A DNA stretch of 64,000 nt from Calycina herbarum (GCA_001414485.1 LLEY01000196.1:40829-104828); one strand, 5' to 3'; counted from the first letter of the stretch, positions 13,641-24,760 are shown. The notes: generated from the letters alone by a model not told the origin. Made by a program: numbers and translations.

Positions 13641-15643
13641 CCTTAAATCTTTGTTCGCTAGTATCTCCTCTCTAAGAGCTTAGGAAAAATATTACTTTTT
13701 TATTATTAGAAAAGACTATCTTATATATTAGACTATCTTCTACAGTTCTCTTAGGTTCTAGAAGTGTTCTAATAAAACATTTCTCTATTAACTAGTCTAA
13801 TATAGCTCGTAGTTTATATCGAACCTACTTAATAGTTATTCTATATAAGGTTTTAGTAATCTATTATTCGTCTCTTACTAGTTAGTGAAATTCCTAGATT
13901 AAGTCAGTCTAGAGGTCTACCTTAGTAACTCTAAATATCTGCTAATCTTCTAATTCTTTAAATACTATAGTAACCTCTTTCTCTATCTTTAATACCTGAT
14001 ATTTCTCGTTAATTACTAACTTATAATCTTAACTAGATAGGTAGATAATAATATCTAACTTCGGATATCCGTCGTATTTATTAAAACCTTCTAGATAATA
14101 CTACTACTATTTAATAGTATCGTTCTTCAGATTAGTAACTATCTACTCTAGACCTGGTTTCTTAAATTCAATGCTTTCTATTCTAGTAATAGAGCTAACT
14201 ATAGTTACTTAATCCTAGTTATTCTATACTATTATATAGGTAGTTAAGATAGTAGGTTTGATTTCTTAAGTAGAATATAGGCTCTAAAAGTCAGGTTTCT
14301 AGCTTTCTATATATATCTATCTATTCTCTCTTTTAAAGGTTCTAATAAATGCCTATGTCTCTTCTTATTTAGGTTTATATATTTTAGGATTTATCTCTAA
14401 CAAGTTAGATACTAACTCTAATAACTCTAATAAACTTGTTAATAGTAATAATTTATACTCTACTTAAAGAGGTAATTCGTATTCTATTTCCGTCTATATA
14501 TTATAATATTCTTTAAGAAGTAGATCTCTATTATTATTAGTATTCTATAACTCGCTAACTTATAACTTAATTCCTTTGTTTAACTATAGATATATAGCGC
14601 CTACTATTATATTTAAGACATCTGTTTTAATCTACGTATTATATTCTCTAGCTTTAAGCTCTTTATTTATAAGTTCGATTTTATCGAGTAAGGCTACTTC
14701 TTTTTAAATAGTAGCGTTAACCTGTCTCTTCTCTTTAGAGTCTTTCTTCTTACTATACTTATTTACTCTATAGCTAGAGAGGCTATAGTTATAATATAAG
14801 TTCTACTTACGTCGACGATTTCGCTTCTTCTAGAAAAGTCTACTCTTCTAGGAGTTCCTCTTTATAGTCTCTTTCCTTAGGATCTATAATTTCTAAGTAG
14901 TATTAATTTTTATAAGATCTCTATAGTTCTTTTTCCTACTCTTTTCTTATTAATATCTATAACTACTTCTTTTTTCTAGGCTTCGTTTATAATTCTAATT
15001 ATCGATCTTAATTACGTTATTAGTTAACTTATTAAGCGTGTCTAGGAAGTCGTTCTAAGCTAGCTCGTTCTTAATACTATCTTTTAATCCTCTATAGAAT
15101 TGTTTATATAAGGCTTCGTCGTTCTAGCCTAGACGTATAGAGTACTATTAGAATATTAACGTATATTTAGTAGCTAAGCTCTTTTATCGAAGGCTATATA
15201 AGGCTTATACTGCTTTTTTCTTTAAATCTATATCTATAAACGTCTAATTAATTCCTTTTTTAAACCTAGTAATAGTTAAGAACAACTCTTAAGTACTTTT
15301 ACTTATAAGATTTAATACCTTTCTATTTAACGTTTTATTCTTCTAAAAATCCTCTAAATAAGGTTCTATCTAGTTATATACTACTCTCTTAAGATAGGTA
15401 GTAAGCTATATAACCTAATCTATTTCGTAAGTAAACTATACTAAGTAAAAGTTTAAATATATTAAAGCTTTTATAATAAACTTAGTAAGTTTTTCTAAAG
15501 AGCTGTTAAACGTCTTTAGTACTAGCAGCTTCACCTCCTCTCTAAGAGTAGTAATTAGTACTACTAGTAGTATAGAAGTTAAGCTTAAGATTAGTATAGT
15601 TTTCGATATTATATTAGTAGTACTTCTAAGTAGGTGCTTAAAG
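13641..15643 (-). mobile_element. Truncated second copy of gypsy element B (gag side)
   Basis: From about 14140 the sequence aligns with 8140-9651 of element B. It includes the RIP-damaged zinc-knuckle region (about 14760-14810) and the gag N-terminal region up to the LTR at 15644. Pol is absent. 13641-14140 is similar in style but I could not align it securely, so the left edge is uncertain. Confidence 0.7.
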
Positions 15644-16089
15644 TGTAATAAAACTTAAATAAACTAAATAAAGATAACTAAGTCTTAAAGGTTAGTATAT
15701 AGATAAGAAGTATAGATATACTAATATATTTACTTAGAAGTAAACTCGTTACTTATATTAAAGATATTAAATAAGATAATAAGATTAATAACTAAGTTAA
15801 GTATAAAGCTCCTATCTAGATAGTAGACGTACTAGTATATATAGAACCTCTCGTACTACCTAGATCTCTATATAAGCCTAGATCTCTAGATCTCTATAGA
15901 TCCTCTAAAGGATCTAAGAAGATCTACTACGTAACTTCTAACAGTTATCTAATAGTAAGATCCTAGAATACCTAAATACCTTTATATTACTAATTCCCTC
16001 TAATATTACCTTCTATTTCCTAGATATTATACTTTGTCCTATTAGAGCGCCGTCTAGACTACTTATTATATATAACGTGATTTATAATA
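15644..16089 (-). repeat. Third LTR copy of the element B family
   Basis: A 446 bp relative of 3348-3802 and 9652-10106. It keeps the unmutated start TGTAAT but carries internal differences, including a diverged middle (about 15840-15930). It is the outer LTR of the truncated copy. Confidence 0.82.
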
Positions 16090-18434
16090 AAAGAGTATTA
16101 GATTAAACTCTTACTACTATATAACTATTATCTAAATAGTATAATAGAGAGTAAGATAGCTAAGATAAATAACCTAATAAGATCTATAATTTATTAGAGT
16201 AAGTTATACTATAGTATATAGTACTACGTAGTAGAACATACGTACTAGCTACTAAATAAGCTACTAACCTTAGCACTTCCTTTTACTTCTTCCTCTAAGA
16301 GTTCTAGAAACTCGTTAGTTATAAAAGCTAAGACTCTATATAAAGCGTATACTAGGTATTAACTAGATATCTCTAGAATACAAGTGTTTAGATATACTAC
16401 CTAGCCTTAAAATCTAAAGGCAACTTACTTATAGAAGTATAACTCTAGACACCTAGTATACTAGATCTATGTAGATATAAGTAGAAATTCAGTATATAAG
16501 TTATTTAACGTATAAACGTACTAGTATTATAAATCGACAGAGCCGCGATTCAACGAGTATAACTTCCTAAAGCTAGTACTAAAAGAAAGAGTTATAAAAA
16601 CTTAAACTCTACTAACGCTCTAGAGGAGAGCTCTCTAAACAACTACTTCGTCTATGCCGAGAATAGTAGAAGTTTAAGAAGAAGTAGAAAGACCTATTCC
16701 TAGTAATAACCTATCTAAAAGGTCTATTATAAGTCTAAAGGATTTAGTAATTACTAGTAATAATATACCTAAGAATACTACTATAAGTTAAGAAGATTTA
16801 GTAACTAATAGAGATAATATACCAGAGCTACTCTCCTAAGTCTACTGATTAAGATATAATAGAATTTATAAGCTAAAGCGTGTCTTTGAAGACATAGCTA
16901 CTGCTTTATAAGCTTTAGATCTTAATATATTTAAGCTCTTAAATTCCGTTCTACTTACTCCTTTTAAAGAGATAATACTTAAGAAGGTAATAGATAAGGA
17001 TCGTAAGAATTAGATACCGTCGCTAAAGAAAGAGTTAACCTCTTTAAGCAAGAATAGAGCCTATATTATTATATAGAGTAATCTTTAAAGAAAGAGACTT
17101 TTACCTACTAAATAGGTGTTAAAACATAAGCTTAAAGTTAATAGTGATATCGTACGTTATAAATCTAGGCTAACTATAAGTAGTGACTATTAGGAATATA
17201 GTGTCGATTATTTCAAGACGTTCGCTACGGTTTTATAGTATAATACACTAAGAGTTGTACTTGCAAAAGCCGCGGCCGAAAACCTCGAGATTGAACAGCT
17301 GGACGTAGATACTGCCTTTATTCACCCTGACTTAAAAGAAGACATATACTATAAATTCCCTGAATACTTCTACCTTATTCGTCTAGAAACGAGCACTCGC
17401 CAAGGCTTCCTTAAGCTTAAAAAGCCCTTGTACGGTCTGAAGCAAGCGCTGTACAAATGGCTTTAGAAGGTTATTAAGAAGTTCGTAAAACTTGGCTTTA
17501 AACCCTTAGAGAGCGACCCTAACCTCTTTATTAAAGATAATATATCTATCCTTCTCTTTGTTGATAATATGCTAATTGTAGGGGAGAAACTAGATGTTAT
17601 ACGAGTTAAATCCTAGATAATAAACGACACTAAATAGAGAGTAAACAAGGTAGCAAAAGACGGCGATACCTAGATGTTTGTAGGATTTGAGATCTGGAGA
17701 GACCATGTAAATCGTTCGATTACTATATCATAAGGAGCTTACGTACGGCAATTGCTTGCAAGACTTTCCATGGACAAGTGTAATCCCGTTTCTACGCCTT
17801 TTACACTTGGAACAGTACTTAAACCACGACTTGAAGGTGAAGAAGTTGCGTACGGAGAATTGAAGTTATACTAGTAAATCGTTGGAAGTGTGATATATCT
17901 CTCGAACGGCACAAGGTTCGACATTGCGTATGCGGTTAGACAACTTGTAAGGCATATGGCAAACCCGATAAAAGAACATCTCCAACATACAAAACACCTC
18001 GTACGGTATCTCAAAGGATCGATTAACGGCGGTATTACGTACGGAGGACATGGAGGACAAATGGCAACTCAAGGCTTTGACGTATATACTCGAGGAGTTT
18101 ACGGTTCAAGCAACTTTGCACTTTACAGTGATGCCACCTGGGCTACTGAAGACGATCGTAAGTCGTTTGGTGGCTGGGCAGTAACTCGATATAGAGGAAC
18201 AGTCTCCTAGGCTGCTCAAAGGCAAAAGCATATAGCTTTGAGTACCATGGATTCAGAGATATCTGCTGCAAGTGAAGGAGCAAGAGAAGCGGTATAGCTT
18301 GAGAAGTTATAGGAGGACCTGGGGGAGATATTCACAATACCCTCACTTTACTACGACAACGAGGCAGCTGTATAACTTTGCAAAGACACTAAGTTCCATC
18401 AAAGATCCAAGTATATTAAGACTAAACACCTATA

Positions 18435-18484
18435 ACGTGGTTTATCAGGACCCCGGTCATATCAGGACCCCGATCAATTTTCCT
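18435..18484. repeat. Left terminal inverted repeat of the Fot1-like element
   Basis: It starts ACGTGGTTTATC and holds two direct copies of ATCAGGACCCCG, one after the other. It is identical over 50 bp to the reverse complement of 20244-20293. Confidence 0.93.
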
Positions 18485-18525
18485 TGGCATATAACTTTGA
18501 ACTCAAATAACTTAACTATAACATA

Positions 18526-20196
18526 TTAAATTAACTCTTCATAATCGGAGTCTGATATACTAGATATATCTACAGCTTCTTAACAAGTTCGTACGTTGTA
18601 ACCAGCTTTTCCACAGGTTCTACAGTGTCGTCTAGACGGTTGCCCCTCCTTATAACTACCTCTCGCTATACGTATATCGCGTCGTACCTGCTTATCTACG
18701 TCTTTCTAGGCTATAATATCCTATACATCCTCTATAATAAGTGCACCCCCTTCACGGACACGAGCCTTTTTAGCCCTCTAGCGTTTACTAAGAGCTTTAT
18801 TTGCTGTCTAAAGTGTACGTACCTCGGCAGACAGAAGAGTTATCTTATAAGCTATTCGCTCTATACCTTTAGCCAGCGCTGTAACTATCTCAAATAGAGG
18901 GGTTAGTAAGCTTCTCTAATAGCGAGCAATTCGATTTCGTATAAGAGTTAACTATAAAAGAGCTTCTGTTAGGTTAGAAGAGGTCTGAGATTCCTATAGG
19001 AGGGTGTTAGCAGTAGAGAGTCTAGAGGGTATTAGAGTCTATAACTTTATATCAAGCTTTGAAATCACTGCTTACAGATCAAAAGGCACTAGGCCAGCTC
19101 TACGGAATCTAGCCTAAGCGTTCTAGACTGTTATAGATTCCCTATATACTGCTATAAAGGCTAGAAAGAACTCTACCTTAGTAATATAGTTAATATAAGC
19201 TTTAATAAACGTCTTAATCTGTCGACTGTACACTTGTTTCAATATACTAAAACACTTAATATTAAGTAGCTAGGTTAGATAAGACGAATAAGGAGGCAGT
19301 CTAAGAGTTATAATGTTATATACCTTGTAGTACTCTTGGAATTCGGCCTATTCGTAGCTCTTATACCTATCTAACACTAGTATTCGATATAGACCCTTTA
19401 CTCGAGTAGTAGTGTACTTATCGAAGTGTTTTAGCTATTCTAGACCTGTCTCGTTGTTTATTTATCTGTTACTTATTAGTTTAATAACCTAGTTATATAG
19501 GAGGCTGCTGTCTATATACTAATTTATAAGATAATTCTTCTCTTAGACGACTAAAAATAGAGGGACATCCTAACCCTTGCTATTAATATAAGCAATTACT
19601 ATAGCCTATTCCCGATTGCCTAGCTGAACTGCCTTGCCTCTACTACGTCGATCTATATATGTAACAACTATTATAGAGCAAATCACACCTATTATAAAGC
19701 CTGTTTCGTCGAAGTTATAGAAATCGTAATCTAAAACGCTGTATTTCGCTCTTATATTTTGTATAAGTCGGAACCACGCGCTAATTAGGTTAGGATCTTC
19801 GTATAAGGCCCTTTAGAAGTCGTAAACGCGATTAAAACGCGTCTTTAACCCTAGTTGTCGTTGTATAAATCGATAAGCCTAGAGCTTACTAACACGTTTT
19901 CCTCTCTATAACTCGAGGATGAAATTAGCTATATATTCTATACTAGCTAGCTGAGGTATAAACCCTCTAGAATCTATATTAAGTATATTCTAAACAATCA
20001 CTTCTTCTTCTACCTTAGACAATTTAAGGTTTACTAGTCGACGGTCGGCTAGAGGAAGGTGGCCGTTTATTCTATCGTTAAGTATAGAATAAGGTATTCT
20101 ATAGATCTTTGCAGCTTTCCGTCGACTTAGCTTTTTAGATGTTCGAATTGCCTTAATAGCTAGAATGACTTTTGATTCTTTAGTAACAATAGACAT
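18526..20196 (-). pseudogene. Fot1/pogo transposase, broken by stops
   Basis: About 556 codons from ATG at 20196, the usual length for the family. The first 68 codons are open and form a pipsqueak-type helix-turn-helix (SRRKAAKIYRIPYSILNDRI). Further on, DDE landmarks are readable: a first Asp in YNFDETGF, a second in LVLDRYKSY, and a third region PPYSSYLT-LLNIKCFS where the expected Asp reads Asn. A C-terminal zinc knuckle (CRTCGKAGYNVRTC) has Tyr for His. Roughly a dozen in-frame stops sit at Gln/Trp positions, so the gene is dead by RIP-type change. Confidence 0.88.
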
Positions 20197-20243
20197 GGTA
20201 GAAGGTTAAAAAAACGCGTGTTAAAGTTGGAGGGTAGGATTTC

Positions 20244-20293
20244 AGGAAAATTGATCGGGGTCCTGATATGACCGGGGTCCTGATAAACCACGT
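20244..20293. repeat. Right terminal inverted repeat of the Fot1-like element
   Basis: Reverse complement of 18435-18484 with no mismatch, ending at the TA duplication 20294-20295. Confidence 0.93.
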
Positions 20294-20668
20294 TATGTAC
20301 GAAACGATATAGTTTAAAGGAATCGTCTTAAAGTCCTTAAAATACCAGGAAAGGAATAACTAGCTGATATCCTTACAAAGCAACTTGTAAAAGAAGTGTT
20401 TAATACACACTGTAAAACCCTTAGAATGAGGAAGGAGAAGGATTAAGTACTCTTGTACCGTGGCATAAGTGTAAAGGCACTTAGTAGAGCTGCCGAACTT
20501 CCAGAAGAAGGAGACGTAGGCACTATAGCTGTAAGCTGTTACGGGAGCTAAGGAGGCTTAAGGATCAAGATTAATTTTTGTATAATACAGGGATAAGGCT
20601 TAGAACTGGAAACTGGGAATAGCTTCACTTTGACAAGTGGGATTAAGAGCTTATTACGTATGGGGGAG

Positions 20669-20825
20669 TGTTAGAAATCAGGTGATTTGGGGGCCAAATC
20701 TTGGTGCTTAATAAGCTCTTAGAACATATTTAGACTGTTTGTCCGTATGGACAACTTAGACAAGCAATCATCAAATCCATCAATTAATAGATTAAAACCA
20801 TCACTTTTATCCCTCATTCTTGACA
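20669..20825 (+). repeat. Putative 3' LTR of the copia element
   Basis: It starts TGTTAGAAATCAGG right after a polypurine tract (tatgggggag) and ends ..TTGACA at 20825, about 157 bp. No second copy lies in the window, so the limits are inferred from terminal dinucleotides. Confidence 0.55.
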
Positions 20826-21430
20826 GTTACTAATAGTATTACCACGATATCTTAATAATTATCATAATATAAATCGTATAATATTAAATTACGAGAAGAG
20901 GTTATCCAATACCAACAGTGCGTATTTTAGATATCTCAGGACCCACTCTCGGTGATATTCGTAGTACGTGATCACTACTGACAGCACTGTACTGGTGAGA
21001 GGAGATATGGTCAGGTTCAAGTGTTTTGCAATGTATGGGACTGGGAGCCAATTGCAGTGGTGAGACCATTCAATACTGTAACAATTGACCACGAAGTTAA
21101 TGTAGTATATGTATATGTTGAGAGGCGGTTCAAGAGCATGGAAAGCCTCAAGGTGGCAAAAATTGGTGGATTGGTTGGACTGATCAAGAAACCACTGAAC
21201 AACCGGGAAGTCGTATATCTGGTACGGGAGTTGTAAAATCGGGAATAGTCTCATTTTTGTATTCATAATTAATGGAAGAGGTGGTGCTAGAAGAGAAAAG
21301 TGTGCATCAGTATTTTATGGTAAAAAAACTGACCAAATATAACTGACTTATGATTGAAAGAAGGATGGAGAAAGAATGGAAAAATTAGTCCATAAAAGTG
21401 CACAATTTTGTATCATTTTACGGACTTTAT
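20826..21430. other. Transition from transposon block to single-copy DNA
   Basis: AT-rich at first, then of normal composition. A 71-codon open frame at 21021-21236 (+) has no recognisable family and overlaps others on the opposite strand, so I do not call it a gene. Nothing else is visible. Confidence 0.5.
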
Positions 21431-21513
21431 TTCTATTATTTGACCGTAAAACACTGAAGTTCATTCCATTATTTAACCATTAAAATACTGACTTGTATTC
21501 CATTATTTTTCCG
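21431..21513. repeat. Degenerate tandem repeat, unit about 33-34 bp
   Basis: Two and a half units start at 21431, 21464 and 21498. They share TTC(C/T)ATTATTT followed by accNttaaaaNactga. A diverged relative may lie at about 21312-21340 (tattttatggtaaaaaaact). Confidence 0.6.
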
Positions 21514-21532
21514 TGCTGGTGACACCATGGGG

Positions 21533-21618
21533 CACTCCACGTCCTCATTCATGCCATCCCACGTACTCATCCATGCCATTCCGCGTACTCATCCATTCCA
21601 CGTGCTCATTCACTCACT
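21533..21618. repeat. Short tandem repeat around CCACGTACTCATCCATGCC
   Basis: Four imperfect units of roughly 22-24 bp, each with a cacgt/gcgt core followed by (a/c)ctcatNcat. It lies just downstream of the 3' end of the secreted-protein gene that stops at 21813. Confidence 0.6.
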
Positions 21619-21812
21619 TGATCTGTGTCCATCACACCAGTTGCAAACAGCAAAACAAGGAACACCAACACAAGGCCTGGAGTGAGCTTTGTGCCGTGCG
21701 AATTGGAGCGCGCCTTGCGTGCCCCATGAAGCTAGAATCCAGACTTGGATTATACCCAGAGGAAGCTCCTAAGGAGTACCGACCTGTGGTACTTGCACCA
21801 GAAGCCAACTCA

Positions 21813-23030
21813 TCATCCCTTACTACACGCTCCATCGGCTAAACAACACAACGCATCAATACCTTCCTCAATCCCCACATCCCCAACCGCAAACTCAGGG
21901 GCCAATAGCGTTAGCCCATCGACCAGCATATCCATAAACTCGCAAAGGAAGTCCTCGCTATTGGAAGCCTCGAAGGTAAACAACGCATTGATAAAGTCGG
22001 TCGGCCCCGGCTGCGGCGCCGTTCTCCAGAAGAGATTATAGTAATTCGCGGTATGGAAATACGCGCCGTTACACATGCCCTTCGACTCCTTGGTCGGGTG
22101 GGGATGATCGCGTTCCTCCATCAGACCGAACAAGTTTCGGACGTCGTCGACATAGCCCAGGACGCCATCGCGGCGCTTGAGCTGTTCCACCATGTAGGTG
22201 ACGTTGAAGCAGTTCTTGCCAGAGGCCGAGGCCTGCATGGAGAGCGCGATGGACGCGATCATGGCGTCGCGCATGGACGTGACGTTGTACCCACTTTCCG
22301 GTACCTTGATGACCAGGCTCCCACTGCCGAGCATCTCGTCGCTGCCAACATATGAGACGCCGCCAATGGACGCCTCTCCGGTCTCGAGGCATTGCGTGGA
22401 GGTAGTTGTCTGTGTGACGGGCGGGCAGAGCGATTCCAGTGCTTTGGATACCGATGTGTAAAGCGCTGTACCGGTCAAAGTGCCGACGTGGACGGGAGCA
22501 CTTCCTACCGTGACGGTAGCGACGGCAGCCTGCGCGATACAGTTGGTGATGGGCTGGCAGTTGTCCTCATTGATGCCCAGGGGCGTGCAGACCATGCAGG
22601 CCTTGGTGTTGGTGGTGGGCGGCGGGAGGTCAGTCGAGATCGATGTCGTGACCCCAGGCCAGGTGCTGTACTCGCAGCTCTGGCTGTAGATAGTGGGAGA
22701 GGCGATGCTGAAGAGGGGGGCCGTCTCGGTTGATTTGTCAGAAATACAGACGCAGTAGGGCTTGTAGATGCCTCCATCGGGATCTGGTGCGTGGTAGCTA
22801 CAAGACACCTTCGGATCCGAGGCGACGCTGGTCATGACGGGCCCTGCCGTTGTGTACATCGTCGGGGCGTCGGTGGTGCATGTTCCTGGATCCGATGTTG
22901 ATGGGATCCAGGAGCAAGTGGGAAGTCCATCTCGAACAACCTTCGTCGCGAGTGGGGTGGGAGCAGGAGCAAGCACTCCGCCTAGAGCGCTGGTGACGAA
23001 GAAAGTAGGTAGAACTGCGGAAAGCTTCAT
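21813..23030 (-). CDS. Secreted Cys-rich protein of unknown function, 405 aa
   Basis: An uninterrupted 405-codon frame with moderately high GC, unlike the AT-rich neighbours. The N-terminus MKLSAVLPTFFVTSALGGVLA is a signal peptide, cleaved around residue 18-20. The mature part begins Pro/Thr-rich, then has many Cys, Thr and Ser residues. The C-terminal third (about residues 250-400; NCFNVTYMVEQLKRRD, APEFAVGDVGIEEGIDALC) reminds me of C-terminal regions of some fungal secreted or chitinase-associated proteins, but I cannot name a domain. A TATA box lies 78 bases upstream. Other frames over this gene are shadows. Secretion is well supported; the role is unknown. Confidence 0.85.
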   Translation of the reverse strand: MKLSAVLPTFFVTSALGGVLAPAPTPLATKVVRDGLPTCSWIPSTSDPGTCTTDAPTMYTTAGPVMTSVASDPKVSCSYHAPDPDGGIYKPYCVCISDKSTETAPLFSIASPTIYSQSCEYSTWPGVTTSISTDLPPPTTNTKACMVCTPLGINEDNCQPITNCIAQAAVATVTVGSAPVHVGTLTGTALYTSVSKALESLCPPVTQTTTSTQCLETGEASIGGVSYVGSDEMLGSGSLVIKVPESGYNVTSMRDAMIASIALSMQASASGKNCFNVTYMVEQLKRRDGVLGYVDDVRNLFGLMEERDHPHPTKESKGMCNGAYFHTANYYNLFWRTAPQPGPTDFINALFTFEASNSEDFLCEFMDMLVDGLTLLAPEFAVGDVGIEEGIDALCCLADGACSKG

Positions 23031-23107
23031 TCTGGCCGTGTGGTCAAGGATAATGAGAGAAGAATTTGAGGGAAGAATTTGAGGTCCTTAGCTACAGGCG
23101 AGAACGT

Positions 23108-23114
23108 TTTTATA
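23108..23114 (-). promoter_or_regulatory. TATA box of the secreted-protein gene
   Basis: TATAAAA on the - strand, 78 bases before the ATG at 23030, followed by a pyrimidine-rich leader with a repeated aattcttccctc/aattcttctctc. The spacing fits a fungal core promoter. Confidence 0.55.
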
Positions 23115-23304
23115 TCCATGAGCCGCGGAACGCCTTTCCGTCTCATCTTGAGGCATGTTGGAAATACGTAAGAACAATCGGATCAAAATCAACTCTTAGT
23201 TTTTTCAGTCAGATATTCATGCAAATCTTTCTTCCAACTCATGCCGTACGTATTGACAATGGCGAAGGAACTGTGCCATCAAGCATGCCAGAACCGCAGT
23301 CAGA

Positions 23305-24146
23305 TTATGGCCAACTCCTAATTATTTCGGCTATTTCTGATTTTCTGCTTCCTTCAGCCACCTTGAGGGCATTTTGGCCAGACCAACTGGGGGCCGTTTT
23401 TGAGGCTCCGCGTGCCAAGAGATACCTCACAGCCTCCACACTGTCGGCATGGATAGCTCGATGAAGTGGCGTGCCTGTAAATCCGGTTCTCTGACGAGGG
23501 GGAACGCGTCCCTTGGGGTCAACTTCCATCTCGTCAATGTCTCCGTCGTATTGTAAAAGAAGATCAAGAACCTCAAATCGTGTTGGGTCATCGGCAGCGG
23601 TAGTGGCGGCAGCGTGGATAGCTTGAGTCCCACGCGTGGAAACGCCGTGGTCCAGTAGAATTTTAACGGTTGAAGGCGGAAAAGATGCTGCGGCAACTGT
23701 CAATGGATGGATATCATTATGGCCGTAAAGGTTGGGATTCCATCCATGTTCGAGCATCCAACGTAGAGATATTTCACTACTCAGTATGTTTCTGTCTCAA
23801 AATTAGCAACTTCACGGTGTGAGCTGAGCTCAACTGACGAAGAATGAACCTCTCCAGCTCGTGGCTCCCATCCATGGTCGACCAGCGCTTTCAAAAGCTC
23901 GGTATCGTTTCCTGCCGATGCCGCTGTTACAACGCTTGCGTTGATTGGTACTCCTTGATCGAGGAGGAAAGAGAAGATGGTCGTATGTCCGTTTCGCGCC
24001 GCAATGCAAGCAGATCTCTGGAGCACTTGTGAGGATCCGGGCATAAGCCTGCACGATAAGTGGATAGAGCTATCGCCGCTGACAACCAGGCTCGCAAAGG
24101 ATTCCTTCACCAGTTCTAAATTTCCATCAGCGCAGGCCTCCTCCAT
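23305..24146 (-). pseudogene. Ankyrin-repeat protein gene with a broken or unresolved reading frame
   Basis: Two frames read as one ankyrin protein. The first runs from MEEACADGN (ATG 24146) to about 23830, with repeats such as CIAARNGHTTIFSFLLDQGVP. The second runs from about 23785 to the stop at 23305, with PLHRAIHADSVEAVRYLLARG near the end. The two halves together give about five to six repeats. Between them I tested the available GT and AG pairs; none of intron-like length joins the frames in phase, and the only in-phase pair gives a 20-base intron. Either a one-base frameshift or a non-canonical intron is present. Ankyrin repeats bind proteins; no partner can be inferred. The upstream extension to 24260 in the same frame is probably leader. 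Confidence 0.65.
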
Positions 24147-24509
24147 CGTAAGAGGCGAGAATAGCGAGAATAGAGATTTAAGCAAGCCGCTGAAAGTGAG
24201 ATAGAAGTTGCAAAGTGTGAGACGAGAATGGTTCGCGGTATAGAGAGTAATTTTGGTCACATGCGCATCAGCACGAAGCGAGGCGATGTCTCCAAAGCCA
24301 AAAGCCTCGACGCCGAGGATTAGCCTGAATCGAGATGCAGTAGCAGAAAATCCAATTTAATCTCACAAGATAATAAACGCAATTCCTTGCTCCTGCATTT
24401 ATTTCCAGCATTTGTTTTATGAAAGTGCCGTTCAAAGCTACTTTTTACATACGATCACGGTCTACAGGTATTGGGCAGCGCCTTCAAGATGTGAATAGGC
24501 GCTCGTGGT

Positions 24510-24760
24510 CTATTCTAATACAAACATACCACGTAAAAAATTGTTGAATATCACCTGTTGATAATACCATCCATGATCTACGGTATCCACCCGTCTCAGA
24601 GTCAAGTTTTAACGGTATATTCTCGTAATCTATTCTAATACCAACATACTACGTAAAGAATCACGAGTCTATTCTAATACCAACATACTACGTAAAGAAT
24701 CACGAGTCTAGTCTAATACCAACATACTACGCAAAAACTTGTTATATGTCACCTGCTGAT
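24510..24760. repeat. 39 bp tandem repeat with a distal copy
   Basis: Two perfect 39 bp units lie at 24629-24667 and 24668-24706, each starting TCTATTCTAATACCAACATA. A partial third follows at 24707-24737 and an isolated copy at about 24510-24548. The isolated copy and the last tandem copy are both followed by a related tail (ttgtt...cacctg.tgataata), so a larger unit was duplicated before the local expansion. Confidence 0.85.

Larger units (their letters stand above)
18435..20293 (-). mobile_element. Fot1/pogo-type DNA transposon inserted in the copia element
   Basis: A 1859 bp element with 50 bp perfect terminal inverted repeats (18435-18484 and 20244-20293), flanked by TA at 18433-18434 and 20294-20295. 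Removing the element with one TA restores the copia RNase H frame exactly, which proves the insertion site. Size, TA target and transposase type fit the fungal Fot1/Flipper group of the Tc1-mariner superfamily. The interior has RIP-type stops, so the element is not autonomous. Confidence 0.93.
16980..20448 (+). pseudogene. Copia pol (reverse transcriptase-RNase H), interrupted
   Basis: The frame is readable from about 16980 to the terminal TAA at 20446-20448, skipping 18435-20295. Scattered in-frame TAG/TAA codons replace Trp or Gln, for example after YKWL near 17464. The tRNA-like and Gag-like parts cannot be followed. RNase H landmarks are GWAVT near 18170 and the ADILTKQL box near 20370. 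The encoded polyprotein would copy RNA into DNA in virus-like particles; this copy cannot. Confidence 0.85.
16090..20825 (+). mobile_element. Ty1/copia retrotransposon, partly RIP-degraded, interrupted by a Fot1-like element
   Basis: The + strand carries an integrase C-terminal region (about 16260-16980), a copia reverse transcriptase (16980-17860) and RNase H (17880-18434, continuing 20296-20448). Key motifs are VDTAFIHPDLKEDIYYKFP, YGLKQALYKW and FVDN in the catalytic position (D changed to N). After the DNA transposon and one TA are removed, the RNase H end reads on in frame to GKE-LADILTKQL. The 5' part to about 17250 is heavily mutated and the 3' part only lightly. No 5' LTR was found. 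Confidence 0.88.

Noticed and set aside
18625..18897. 90-codon frame on the + strand
   Set aside because: Antisense shadow of the Fot1-like transposase C-terminal region.
21021..21236. 71-codon frame with a fairly ordinary protein composition
   Set aside because: No family recognised, and other frames on the opposite strand overlap it. Kept only as a note in the flanking region.
22053..22777. Several 80-110 codon frames on both strands inside 21813-23030
   Set aside because: They are shadows of the GC-rich 405-codon secreted-protein gene.
24507..24760. CRISPR-like look of the 39 bp direct repeats
   Set aside because: The units are contiguous without spacers and the genome is eukaryotic; it is a minisatellite.
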